A stretch of DNA of 64,000 bases, taken from NCBI RefSeq assembly GCF_024703995.1, contig NZ_JAMXQV010000007.1, forward strand, positions 1 through 64,000, read 5' to 3'. The stretch comes from Amycolatopsis iheyensis. GTDB taxonomy: Bacteria > Actinomycetota > Actinomycetes > Mycobacteriales > Pseudonocardiaceae. This document shows positions 1 through 8,040 of the stretch, piece by piece. Both the position numbers and the translations under genes were made by a program. Within the stretch, counting starts at the first letter, position 1. Each line of letters begins with the position of its first letter. The notes below the pieces were generated by a model. It did not search any database. It saw nothing but the letters and a program-made list of their open reading frames with translations, and was not told the DNA's origin.

Positions 1-53
1 GGCCGCAGATGCCCGTCGCGGCACCCGACGGAGTGATCCCGCTCCGCCGCTGA
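1..53 (+). CDS. C-terminal end of an ORF entering from the left
   Basis: Frame 3 is open from the window edge and ends in PDGVIPLRR followed by TGA at 51-53. Only 16 codons are visible, so no family can be assigned. Its position just before IS21-like terminal repeats makes a transposase-associated gene plausible, but that is inference. Confidence 0.3.
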   Translation, partial: PQMPVAAPDGVIPLRR

Positions 54-77
54 CACCGGTTACGCTGCACTCCTCAG

Positions 78-119
78 CTGGCCCATTTCGGAGAGCATGG
101 CTGGCCCATCTCGGAGAGC
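78..119. repeat. Tandem 19-bp repeats resembling an IS21-family end
   Basis: Two copies of CTGGCCCATNTCGGAGAGC lie at 78-96 and 101-119 and differ at one base. Closely spaced multiple terminal repeats at the element tip are typical of IS21-family (istA/istB) elements, and this motif looks like that type. The transposase genes would lie left of the window, so this is probably the right end of such an element. The opposite end and the target duplication are not visible. Confidence 0.5.
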
Positions 120-232
120 GCCATCAGAGCGGCCGGTAACGGGCGGTAGGCGGACTTAGATGAGATAAGACGCGCCGAATGGCGGTTGACACACGTTCGA
201 GTGATGCAGGAACGGGCGGCTCCCACCAGGGC

Positions 233-517
233 TTACACGAACAGGTGGGGACTCATCTCTTCGGTCACCACGACTCGCCGGCTTCTTAGGCTCCTCAGCC
301 ACAGGTGGGCCTTGATCGACCAAGACTTGCGGAAAGCCCCCGATGCGCGGTGCTGCCGGTACTGGCGGCGCTGAGCCTCGAGGATTCCGGCGCGCACCTG
401 CTCAGGAAGCTCGGCGACGAACACCTCGATGTGCTGGTCGCGCAACGCGGCAGCCGCCCACCGTTGTCCAGCTCGGAACGACCTCCCGACAGCGCCAGTG
501 TGCAGATCTTGCTTCAC
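233..517 (-). CDS. Hypothetical protein, 94 aa
   Basis: Starts at GTG 517 with an AGGGGG Shine-Dalgarno about six bases upstream and shows a G/C-rich third codon position, which supports real coding. The product is basic and mostly helical with many Arg and Gln residues (LRDQHIEVFVAELPEQVR, then IL.AQRRQYRQHRASGAF). It has no signal peptide or membrane segment and no family is recognised. It sits between the IS21-like end and the TIR gene. Confidence 0.45.
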   Translation of the reverse strand: MKQDLHTGAVGRSFRAGQRWAAAALRDQHIEVFVAELPEQVRAGILEAQRRQYRQHRASGAFRKSWSIKAHLWLRSLRSRRVVVTEEMSPHLFV

Positions 518-650
518 GATGCCCCCTGGTCTCGGCGCGCCTTAGGTGGCCGTGGCACTCTGGCTCGCAGGTGGCGGACGTACTCTCACGCTCAGGCATG
601 TTCCTATCGCGACCGTACCAGCCCAGTAGTTCACGAACCCGAGGATGACT

Positions 651-848
651 ATGCGATATCTCGATGAGCAACCTCCCCAGCCTCGCCGCGTCAAGGTTCG
701 CGACCGTGAAGACGTCGGCATCGTCATCGATCCAGGCAAGAACTTCGGCGTGGGCGGCCCAGCCGGCTTTGTGTACTGCCTCGGCATCCACTTTCCGGAC
801 ACTGGAGAAGTGCGGTACTACGACCAAGACATGGTTACTGACGCGTAG
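651..848 (+). CDS. Small hypothetical protein, 65 aa
   Basis: I chose ATG 651 because a GAGG stands seven bases upstream; an in-frame ATG at 645 overlaps that site. The product carries VGIVIDPGKNFGVGGPAGF and ends HFPDTGEVRYYDQDMVTDA, which looks like a small beta-rich domain. GC3 is higher than in the competing minus-strand frame. No family is recognised. It converges with the TIR gene, 41 bp away. Confidence 0.45.
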   Translation: MRYLDEQPPQPRRVKVRDREDVGIVIDPGKNFGVGGPAGFVYCLGIHFPDTGEVRYYDQDMVTDA

Positions 849-889
849 CGGTCTGACGAACTATCGACATGAGACTGCATCGCTGCTGT

Positions 890-1798
890 CTAACACTCAA
901 TCTGTTCGACGATGCGGTCCCATAGGGCAGCAAAGAACTCCTCTTTCGTGTACTCCCTGTCTGGCCCGCCCACCTCCTGGAAGACAGACAGGTTGAACAT
1001 CCGAAGCTTGGGCACCTGAGCCTCACGGTCGAAGAAGGGCGTCGCGTGTCCGTTGCTCGAGCTGCCACCGGCACCCACACGATGAGTACCAATGACGAAG
1101 TTCAAGCTGCTGTCTCCGTACGGGCCACCCTTCTCGATGTCGAGTCCGTAGACTGTCTGGCCCTGGCGCTCGATGCGGACTGCGATCTTCGACTCGCCGC
1201 GCCGGACAGTGCCGACGAAGCCGATGGATTCGAGCTGGTGCACAGCGGCTTGCAGCTGATCGGCCAGGTAGTCGTAAGTGATGTCTAGTTCCCGGTATGT
1301 GCTGAAGTTCTGCGGTACGACCTTCGGCATGCGGTACTCGAGCGCTTCTTGCACGACTTCACTGATATCGCGGGCCGGCTGCTGCCCGCCCACTCCAATT
1401 CGCCGCGCCACAGCCTCTGCCAACTGCTCCGGTGTGTAGTCGTCTGCCCTCAGGTGGTGGATGTGCGGGTGCAGGAGGTCGGTCGGCACCTCGACGTGCC
1501 CCCAGAGGACAGGTAAGACGTAGCCATCACCTCGGTTGACTGCAGTTATCATGGCGGCGGAGAACTCGTCACGTGGAACCGGCTTGGCCAAGTACTCGGT
1601 GGAGATGAAGGGCAAGAAGTAGCGGGTGTTCTTACCGTAGACCTTACGCTGCTCACGGATGAAGTTCTTGCCCCACCAGTCGTTGGTAAGATCGCGGTCG
1701 TAGAAGACCGAAATTCCTCTAGCCTTACACGCCTCAACGAACTGGACAACGTATTCACGCTGCTCGCCGGCAAAGGAGACAGCGATGTCGTAGGTCAT
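890..1798 (-). CDS. TIR-domain protein
   Basis: The N-terminus opens with YDIAVSFAGEQREYV, the first strand and box 1 of a TIR fold, then GISVFYDRDL and an FISTEYL..PVPRDEF segment that supplies a candidate catalytic Glu. Bacterial TIR domains are often NAD-degrading effectors or make cyclic ADP-ribose signals in anti-phage defence. Residues from about 150 to 302 form a second domain that I do not recognise, perhaps a sensor. ATG 1798 is preferred, with GGAG ten bases upstream; longer in-frame starts lie at 1807 and 1888. It transcribes away from the nuclease gene at 2093, with 294 bp between them. Confidence 0.8.
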   Translation of the reverse strand: MTYDIAVSFAGEQREYVVQFVEACKARGISVFYDRDLTNDWWGKNFIREQRKVYGKNTRYFLPFISTEYLAKPVPRDEFSAAMITAVNRGDGYVLPVLWGHVEVPTDLLHPHIHHLRADDYTPEQLAEAVARRIGVGGQQPARDISEVVQEALEYRMPKVVPQNFSTYRELDITYDYLADQLQAAVHQLESIGFVGTVRRGESKIAVRIERQGQTVYGLDIEKGGPYGDSSLNFVIGTHRVGAGGSSSNGHATPFFDREAQVPKLRMFNLSVFQEVGGPDREYTKEEFFAALWDRIVEQIEC

Positions 1799-2092
1799 AG
1801 TGCTCATTCTCCGATTATACGCAACTCCAGCGGTCAACACACGTGCACACTTTTGTCCAGAATTTGTCAAATCTTGCGAGGACGTCAAGTACCAGGCACC
1901 TTCGCCGAGCCACCGATCTGAGCAACACTCAACTCGATCCCAGCCTCGTGCCTCCAGATGTCACGAGGATTCGCGAGTCGTTCGAGGCCGCCGAGGCCAA
2001 TACCGACCCAGGTCATGTACAGCAGCAGGGTGATACGGCTGTGACACGGCGGTGCTTCCCTTTCATGCTCGGCGCCCGTAAAGCTAGCGCGC

Positions 2093-3151
2093 ATGCCGCT
2101 CTTCGAACTCAACGCCGACAAGCTAGAGACCGTACCGACGTCCACCTTTGCCGCGGAGCAAATCCTCGAACGCGCCGACCTGCAGCGGCTCCTGCGCGCC
2201 CAGATCGACACCGTCGTCGAAGACGTCCTCATCGTCAGCGAGGAGTTCGCCGAGTTCGCCGGCGCTAGGCGACGGATCGACCTGCTCGGCATCGACCGCG
2301 AGGGCAAACCCGTAGTCATCGAGCTCAAACGCACTACCGACGGCGGGCACCTCGAGCTTCAAGCGCTGCGCTACGCCGCCATGGTCTCCGCGCTCACCTT
2401 CGACGACGTCAGCGAGGCATACGAGCGCTACTTGCTCCAGGTCAAGCCCGACGAGGTGGATAACGCCCGCGGCCAGTTGGCCGAGTGGCTCGAGGACGTT
2501 GGAGGTGAAGACGCCGTCCTGACCCGCGATGTCCGCGTGGTGCTGGTGTCGGGTGGGTTCGACCGGGAGATCACCACGACCGTGTTGTGGCTGAACGAGG
2601 TTTATGGCCTAGACACCCAGTGCGTTCGGCTTACTCCATACAAGGTCGGCGAGCGGCTACTCCTCGACGTTCAGCAGGTCATCCCGCTCCCGGAAGCTGC
2701 CGACCTGACCATTCAACTTCGGCGCCGAGAGTCCCAGGCGCGCGCCGCTCGGGTTGGTGAAGGCCGGGACTGGACGCCGTACGTGATCACCACGCCGGAA
2801 GGGAGCACCGAGCCGCTGCGGAAGCGTCAAGCGGTCCTCGCGCTGGTGAGCGGACTCCACGCCGCCGGCGTGCCCGGTGCCCAACTGGCCGAAGCCATTC
2901 CCGGCCAGCGCATGCTCAGTCTTGCAGGCTCCCCCAGTGACGACGACCTTGCCGAAGAGTTCGTCACCCGGTACCCCAAGGCCAAAGGCAACCTGCGCCG
3001 CTGGTTCATCGAATCGCCTCTACGCGAGGCCGATCGGACGTGGATTCTCAGCAAGATGTGGGGCCGAAACACCGAGCCAACCCTCGCAAATCTGGCCGAA
3101 CTCGCACCCGAGGGCCTGACGTTCGGGTACGAAGCCCGCCCGCGCGACTGA
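2093..3151 (+). CDS. NucS/DUF91-like restriction-fold nuclease
   Basis: The 352-aa product carries a PD-(D/E)XK core near residues 60-95: RRIDLLGIDREGKPVVIELK, then LQALRYA. This pattern (D, ExK, then Q..RY) is shared with the catalytic domain of NucS mismatch endonuclease and DUF91 nucleases. Residues 150-350 differ from NucS and contain RRWFIESPLR and an acidic helical segment. It may act in defence, given the divergent TIR gene, or in repair; the sequence does not decide. It ends 183 bp before lsr2. Confidence 0.65.
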   Translation: MPLFELNADKLETVPTSTFAAEQILERADLQRLLRAQIDTVVEDVLIVSEEFAEFAGARRRIDLLGIDREGKPVVIELKRTTDGGHLELQALRYAAMVSALTFDDVSEAYERYLLQVKPDEVDNARGQLAEWLEDVGGEDAVLTRDVRVVLVSGGFDREITTTVLWLNEVYGLDTQCVRLTPYKVGERLLLDVQQVIPLPEAADLTIQLRRRESQARAARVGEGRDWTPYVITTPEGSTEPLRKRQAVLALVSGLHAAGVPGAQLAEAIPGQRMLSLAGSPSDDDLAEEFVTRYPKAKGNLRRWFIESPLREADRTWILSKMWGRNTEPTLANLAELAPEGLTFGYEARPRD

Positions 3152-3334
3152 CCCGGGAGGTGGCCTGTTTTGTAGCCCTTCGCGTACAGGCTGCTGAATC
3201 ATGACGAAGGTCCTCTTCCGGCTGACAAGGTGTCCAGCGCCGTGTATCACCCCGCTACCTCCGTGTACTGAATCTATGCTCGGTAGTGCGCTCGTAAGCG
3301 CATGCTCATGTCGTTCTGTTGAAAGGCCTGCTCC

Positions 3335-3799
3335 ATGGCTCAGAAAGTCCTCGTTGAGATCGTTGACGACCTCGACGGCGAGACCGCCACGCAGACGGTG
3401 CCCTTTGCCCTCGACGGCGTCTCGTACGAGATCGACCTGTCCGACGAGAACGCCCAGGCGCTGCGCGACGTGTTCGCACGGTATATCGAGGCTGGTCAGC
3501 GCATCGGGGGACGTCGTATCCGCGTGGCAGCGGGCCAGTCGACGGCGGGCGGCGGCGACAACCGTGGTGGCTCGACCAGTACGGCCAGCCGCGAGCACAA
3601 CCAGCAGGTGCGTGCTTGGGCGATGGCCAACGGCTATGAAGTTTCGGAGCGCGGACGGATCTCGAACGAGATCTACGCAGCCTTCGAAGCCGGCCAGCCC
3701 GCCACATTGGTTGCCGAGCCGGAGCCCGAGCCCGTCGAGGAGGCGCCCGCCAGGCCAGCCCGCCAGCGTACACCTCGCAAGAAGCCTGACGACAGCTGA
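3335..3799 (+). CDS. lsr2: Lsr2-family nucleoid protein
   Basis: The N-terminus MAQKVLVEIVDDLDG and the strand YEIDLSDENAQALRDVFA are the Lsr2 dimerisation domain. The C-terminal DNA-binding part has VRAWAMANGYEVSERGRIS with the RGR minor-groove hook. An acidic-proline linker and a basic tail (RTPRKKPDDS) follow, making it longer (154 aa) than the usual 110-115 aa. Lsr2 is the actinobacterial H-NS analogue that silences AT-rich foreign DNA. A copy on a mobile island could limit the cost of carriage; whether it complements the chromosomal copy is unknown. Confidence 0.92.
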   Translation: MAQKVLVEIVDDLDGETATQTVPFALDGVSYEIDLSDENAQALRDVFARYIEAGQRIGGRRIRVAAGQSTAGGGDNRGGSTSTASREHNQQVRAWAMANGYEVSERGRISNEIYAAFEAGQPATLVAEPEPEPVEEAPARPARQRTPRKKPDDS

Positions 3800-3875
3800 C
3801 GGGTAGACGAATCCGGATCGGAGTGACCCTCCCGACGTCGACTACCTCTTGGCGGCGTGGCAACTCTGTGGCCGA

Positions 3876-4313
3876 CTACGAGGCGGCACCCACCGACTTG
3901 AGCTTCGCTCGGCGCGTCGATGGCCGCACCTCAGCGAGCGCCAAGGCTTCGTCGAGCACGCTGCGCAGTTTCTTCGCCTCATCGATCGTCAGCTTCAACC
4001 CCTTGCCCATGTCAGAACCGAGCATGTCGGGCACCAGCTCGATCGACGGCTCCCGTTCGCGCCAGCCCTGCTGGATATAGACGTTTACTTCCCACGGGCC
4101 GTGGTCGAAGCGACCAGGCTCTCCCTTGATCGGCCAGTGGTAGTTCGGATTCATGAGCTTCGGCAGAAACGACCACAGCTGCGGCGAGTGGTGCACCCGA
4201 TCGTCCGGGTGATCGGTATCGCTGTGCAGTTCCCCCTCGCACCACGGCGGACACGAAACGGAGGAGCCGTCATTCATCCATTGCACCGTCGGCGTCTTGC
4301 TCTTCTTTGTCAC
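3876..4313 (-). CDS. DUF6907-type protein
   Basis: The open frame extends upstream to 4529, but GTG 4313 has GAGAGG seven bases before it and begins the conserved part. The 145-aa product has CPPWCEGELHSD..HPDDRVHHS, the Cys/His signature of small actinobacterial DUF6907 proteins, and a C-terminal helix LTIDEAKKLRSVLDEALALA. These proteins are common in Streptomyces and Amycolatopsis accessory DNA and have no established function. It is convergent with lsr2. Confidence 0.7.
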   Translation of the reverse strand: MTKKSKTPTVQWMNDGSSVSCPPWCEGELHSDTDHPDDRVHHSPQLWSFLPKLMNPNYHWPIKGEPGRFDHGPWEVNVYIQQGWREREPSIELVPDMLGSDMGKGLKLTIDEAKKLRSVLDEALALAEVRPSTRRAKLKSVGAAS

Positions 4314-4477
4314 TTTGGATCCTCTCGAAGTATCAGCCGTGCGATCGACCAAAAGGATACGGTCACGGCTTCTGGCGAGATAGACTCGTCGAACGCTGTC
4401 ATGATCGCCATACTTCACAGGCAGTATCACCCGATGCGGTGACGACGAATTCGGACGATGTAGGCCGAACTTCAGCC

Positions 4478-4506
4478 TTGACGGTGTCGTGGATATTTCA
4501 GATAAT
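4478..4506 (+). promoter_or_regulatory. Promoter for the coiled-coil gene
   Basis: TTGACG at 4478-4483 and GATAAT at 4501-4506 are separated by 17 bp, close to a housekeeping sigma consensus. Transcription would begin about 4512-4514, almost at the ATG at 4515, so the transcript would be leaderless or nearly so. Confidence 0.6.
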
Positions 4507-4514
4507 AGGAGTAT

Positions 4515-4790
4515 ATGACAAATGAGCAACTACTTGACGATTTGAAGCAATACGTATCGACGACGGTGTCGCAGGCGACAGCCGACCTTAAGAACGAGTT
4601 GAAGGATGAGATGAACAAGCGTTTCGACAGTATGGACAAGCGCTTAGATCGTATGGATGAGCGCTTCGATGACATCGATGGGCAACTTAACGAGATTCAG
4701 AACGCTGTCGGTAGCGAGCTCGTGAAGAATGACACGGCCATACATGACTTAGATAAGCGTGTGCGTCGGCTGGAGGCTAGGGCGGCGTAG
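4515..4790 (+). CDS. Small coiled-coil protein, 91 aa
   Basis: Heptad-like repeats dominate: KNELKDEMNKRFDSMDKR, then LDRMDERFDDIDGQLNEI and a C-terminal LDKRVRRLEARAA. There is no signal peptide. Such proteins usually oligomerise; the function here is unknown. Codon third positions are less G/C-rich than in neighbours. An AGGAG lies just upstream of the ATG but inside the predicted untranscribed or very short leader. Confidence 0.7.
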   Translation: MTNEQLLDDLKQYVSTTVSQATADLKNELKDEMNKRFDSMDKRLDRMDERFDDIDGQLNEIQNAVGSELVKNDTAIHDLDKRVRRLEARAA

Positions 4791-5077
4791 GTATCAGCTG
4801 GCGAGATCCGACGATCTCTCCAGGTCCTGCTCAACAACGTCACGACATGGATGGCGACTTGTGGGCCGGCCCGTAGGCGTGTGCTGCGCAGGAAAAGACT
4901 GACGACCAGTGACAGGCGATTGTGCCCACGAAGTGGCTGCCGACAAGTGATCCAACCAAGGCTACTTGCCAGCACCGTCTTCGCGGACCGCAAGTCGATG
5001 CCAGCGGACTACCCCAGCCAACGACTACGCATCCCAACACGAGCTACTCGACCGGCATGCCCTCGGGGCTGGCCGGA

Positions 5078-5240
5078 CTACGCGGTCGACACGGTAACCG
5101 AAGCCGACATCCTGGCGCTGAACTTCCTGAGCATTACGGACCTGGCGAACGTCGTCGTTCACGCAAGGAGTGGCCGCCTAACCGGCGCGATCGGGGCCGC
5201 TCCACATGACTCGTCGCTGAAAGCGGCTTACACCTTCAGA
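5078..5240 (+). pseudogene. Possible coding remnant, DUF6308-like
   Basis: The 477-bp gap between 4791 and 5267 has no convincing complete gene. Its clearest coding-like stretch starts near 5078 and reads DTVTEADILALNFLSI, followed by VVVHARSGRLTGAIG, with G/C-rich third positions but no start or credible upstream domain. The wording resembles the start of DUF6308-type proteins. It is probably a decayed fragment; nothing else is seen in the gap. Confidence 0.3.
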
Positions 5241-5267
5241 ACGCCAAGATCTTCTACGACAATTAAC

Positions 5268-5714
5268 TCAACCCACTGGCGGCTTACCGCACTCCTTTAG
5301 CGTGTAATTATCGACCCTCTGAGCGGGTTGGTAAACGGTCAAGCTGAGTATGAGCCCGTCCGCCGCCGCACCGAGGGGGTCGACGCTACCCCCTGATCCC
5401 ATGGAGCTCGCCGACGCTTTGTATGCATCACGCAGTTGTGCCACATCGGGCTCAATCTCATTCGGCGCAACGGCGTCCAACTTGTCAAAAAATTCGGCAA
5501 GCTGCGCCGGCGCACCGACGAGTTCGCTAAGCACAGCCAAAGGGTCATTACTGTGATTCGCATCAATCGCACGCTGCCGAAAGACCTGCCCTTGGCCGTA
5601 GAAGACTGAGCAGTAGTTATCCACAGATCGTGCCGCACAGCCCGCCAAGGAAGCACCTAGCAGCAGCGAGGTCACCAATAACGCACGGATACGCGGGACA
5701 CCGGCCGCTCTCAC
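5268..5714 (-). CDS. Secreted lipoprotein, 148 aa
   Basis: The GTG start at 5714 overlaps the upstream gene's TGA (GTGA), which sets the start although the frame is open further upstream. Residues 1-25 form a lipoprotein signal ending in LGASLAGC. The mature part is mostly helical and acidic (LVGAPAQLAEFFDKLDAVAP), with a C-terminal YTLKECGKP. No family is recognised. It is probably membrane anchored outside the cell and co-translated with the membrane protein upstream. Confidence 0.7.
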   Translation of the reverse strand: MRAAGVPRIRALLVTSLLLGASLAGCAARSVDNYCSVFYGQGQVFRQRAIDANHSNDPLAVLSELVGAPAQLAEFFDKLDAVAPNEIEPDVAQLRDAYKASASSMGSGGSVDPLGAAADGLILSLTVYQPAQRVDNYTLKECGKPPVG

Positions 5715-6049
5715 AGCGAGTTGTCCTTGGTCGCGAAGGCAAGTATCAGGATCAGGGCGAGCAGTCCAAGACCAATTGCACCCGCCCACGTGAACGCAAT
5801 GCCTACCTGGTCACCCACTACGACGCCCCCGCAAGCGGCCGTATCTGACAGCTCACCATGGAGTTGCCCCATCTGCCCTAGCGGCGAGTTGCAGACTGCA
5901 GCCTTGCTGCCGAATGCTCCTTGCAGTACCAGACCAATCGCCAGGACAACCACTGCTCCTGCAGCACCACGGAGCGCAAACGAGGTGGTCTTCTCAACAC
6001 CTGAATCGTTGTCCTGCGCAGGCTTGTTAGCTCCCTCTGAATCCGACAT
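5711..6049 (-). CDS. Two-TM membrane protein, 112 aa
   Basis: A charged cytosolic N-terminus (MSDSEGANKPAQDNDSG) precedes a hydrophobic segment near residues 28-47, an extracytoplasmic loop with two Cys (VCNSPLG and TAACGG), and a second segment AGAIGLGLLALILILAFA. The paired Cys may form a disulfide. It is coupled by GTGA overlap to the downstream lipoprotein, so the two products probably work together at the membrane. No family is recognised. Confidence 0.7.
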   Translation of the reverse strand: MSDSEGANKPAQDNDSGVEKTTSFALRGAAGAVVVLAIGLVLQGAFGSKAAVCNSPLGQMGQLHGELSDTAACGGVVVGDQVGIAFTWAGAIGLGLLALILILAFATKDNSL

Positions 6050-6209
6050 ACCTACTCACTACTCCGTCCTAATCACGAGCAGCAACATATGCTAGACAAC
6101 GCAACGTCGGCCTGCCCTGCGACTTGCGTCCCCTTTGTTGCCCTAGACATTTCTTTCCCAAGTCGTCGCGACGCGCCTCACAGTTACGCATGTCACGTCA
6201 CGGTTCAGC

Positions 6210-6365
6210 ATCCCCCGCCGCACACTGGCCATCAGAGCCACCCTGTCCGTCCGGACCACCCGGCAAGCGTTCGGCCCGGCACCGCAGGCGTGGCTCGAGA
6301 CATCGCTCGATCCCGCGCTTCCGACGCTGCATTATCAGCTCGTCCCTCCCGAACAGCGCTCCTGA
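6210..6365 (+). pseudogene. 3' fragment of an EcsC-like gene
   Basis: In frame from about 6210 the sequence reads TLAIRATLSVRTTRQAFGP, then APQAWLETSLDPALPT, and stops at TGA 6363-6365. This aligns with the C-terminus of the intact gene at 10332-11084 (MAALSVRAARRAFGPAPQAW). No matching 5' portion is found upstream. It is a diverged 3' remnant of a paralogue. Its distance from the intact copy (about 4.6 kb) places the Sec-nuclease pair and a serine recombinase between the copies. Confidence 0.75.
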
Positions 6366-6807
6366 CGGGGCCGTGGCTAGCGACGTCGAGAGCGCCAGCT
6401 TGTTCGACGCTAGGAAGCTGTAGGCCATCGCGTTCGCGCCGTCGGCAACCGTTTGAGCAAATCCGAGATGGCCTCTGTAGCGAGGTGATAAGAATTGTCC
6501 CGGGCGCACTGTCAGTGTCTTACACGTTCCGTCGACACTTGGTTGACATCACTCGTTCGGCGGGTTGTTCGCTCAGATGTTCGTGGCAGACTCGATGATC
6601 GTCACAGCAGTCGGGGAGGGCGCTGACTGACGAGGGGGATTCGTGATCGCGGCGATCATCATCGACCGCGGAAATTCTGCGATGACTCTGCTCTCAGGCC
6701 AGCCCCTGTGGCATAGTCGCGATAGTTGCGCTTCGGTTCCAACCTGATGCGCCATTTCGTGACGCTCTTATCGGTTCGTTTTCGAATACCGAAGAGGGAG
6801 TCAAAGA
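6366..6807. other. Intergenic region ahead of the secreted nuclease
   Basis: No convincing gene is seen in these 442 bp. The last part supplies the nuclease leader, with a GAGGGAG ribosome-binding site about eight bases before ATG 6808. The stretch GGTTCGTTTTCGAATACC near 6774-6791 is an imperfect inverted repeat and could be an operator. No clear -35/-10 pair can be assigned. Confidence 0.35.
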
Positions 6808-8040
6808 ATGCTACGAAAAATCATGGTGAGAGTCGGCGCTGTCGCGGCAGCCGCCGTCACCGTAGTCGCCGGATTCGCTCCGGCGGCCAGTGCAGATGAT
6901 CAGCCAGCTGTGAGACCGTCAACGGCTCAGTTCCAGCAACTGGCCGCGCAGGCCAGCCAGAACACCTGTGCCGGCCTGGCGCCGAGCTTCACTGGACGCT
7001 GTGTGGCAACCAAGCCGCTGACGAAGGCAACCAACTTCACCGCGTCGGTCACGTCGGCCGGCAAGTCGGCGGTCATGACGACCGGAGCGACCGGCGCACG
7101 TGTCAACGCCGAGCCTCAGTGCCCAGGATTCTGGCGCGCCAACTCGTGCATGGGGCTGAACTGGGGTTATATCGTCTACGAGGTCATCAACGGCGTGCCC
7201 GGCAAACAGATTGGGTCGGAGGACCTGTACTTCGACACCCGTGTCGGCTGGAACTGGAACAGCTTGAACTGGTCGCTGCGGACCAGCGTGAAGGTCACTA
7301 ACGCCACCGGTACGGAGCTCCCCGGTGCGACCGGCGTCATGAGCAACGGCTGCGCCCGCGACACGCTCGTCTGTGACCCCGGCGGAGCCTCGTACGCGGT
7401 GAAGCTGCTGACGGGCGTGACCGAAAGCCAGGGCTGGGAGCAGCGCGAGACCGGCGTGGTGTCCCAGGGGACCGGCAACTACGTGAACCTGTCTGGCTAC
7501 GTCGGTCCGTGGCTGGTCGTGACCCCGGCCGGCGCGCCCGCCTCGAAGGTGTCGATGAACGCGTCGGAGTACAACGGCGTCGTCGGGCGATGCGACCGCA
7601 TCGTGCGCAAGAGCCCGGGCTGCGTGGCCGCTGAAAATCCGGCCGACATCGCCTACGACGCGACCATCTACCCGAAGGTGGCCGAGGTCGCCCAGCACGT
7701 CTACGACGCCGAAGGCTCGCTGGCGCCGCACTACGGCTGGTACGGCGTCGGACAGCCGCTGACCCTGGGCAACGACGCCACGGAAGCCGCCAACCGCAAC
7801 GTGGCATGCCCCTCAGGTGGTACGCCCCCAGGCAAGAGCTGCGACGAATACCCCATCGCCCGCTCGCGGGAAGGCGCAGCGTCCGGCGGACCCTACTCGG
7901 TCGAGTACGTCATTCCCGAAGCCAACAGTTCCCAGGGCGCACAGACCGCGAACTACATAGGTTACTGTAGGATCATGGAACAAGAAGCGTTCTGGGTTAT
8001 CGCTTTCCTGCCGGACGGTCGAAATTCATGGGATCGCTAG
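6808..8040 (+). CDS. Secreted NucA/NucB-domain deoxyribonuclease
   Basis: Residues 1-30 are a Sec signal (basic start, Ala/Val core, cleavage after ASA). Residues 95-290 form a Cys-containing, Trp-rich beta region that may bind a surface. The C-terminus holds SCDEYPIARSREGA (about 344-357) and PEANSSQGAQTANYI (about 371-385). This is the CDEYP...EGA...N..QG pattern of NucA/NucB nucleases, known from Bacillus competence and biofilm DNases. The product is probably exported and cuts extracellular or target-cell DNA. The stop codon lies inside the next gene's start region, which argues for coupled translation with a possible inhibitor. Confidence 0.8.
   Translation: MLRKIMVRVGAVAAAAVTVVAGFAPAASADDQPAVRPSTAQFQQLAAQASQNTCAGLAPSFTGRCVATKPLTKATNFTASVTSAGKSAVMTTGATGARVNAEPQCPGFWRANSCMGLNWGYIVYEVINGVPGKQIGSEDLYFDTRVGWNWNSLNWSLRTSVKVTNATGTELPGATGVMSNGCARDTLVCDPGGASYAVKLLTGVTESQGWEQRETGVVSQGTGNYVNLSGYVGPWLVVTPAGAPASKVSMNASEYNGVVGRCDRIVRKSPGCVAAENPADIAYDATIYPKVAEVAQHVYDAEGSLAPHYGWYGVGQPLTLGNDATEAANRNVACPSGGTPPGKSCDEYPIARSREGAASGGPYSVEYVIPEANSSQGAQTANYIGYCRIMEQEAFWVIAFLPDGRNSWDR

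Noticed and set aside
402..827. 141-codon minus-strand ORF beginning at TTG
   Set aside because: It overlaps the better-supported ORFs at 233-517 and 651-848, has weaker third-position bias and a poor C-terminus.
4851..5300. 149-codon plus-strand ORF
   Set aside because: Only its middle part looks coding; the N-terminus is compositional noise, so it is reported as a possible remnant instead.
6198..6509. 103-codon minus-strand ORF
   Set aside because: It is antisense to the EcsC-like 3' remnant and carries only shadow sequence.
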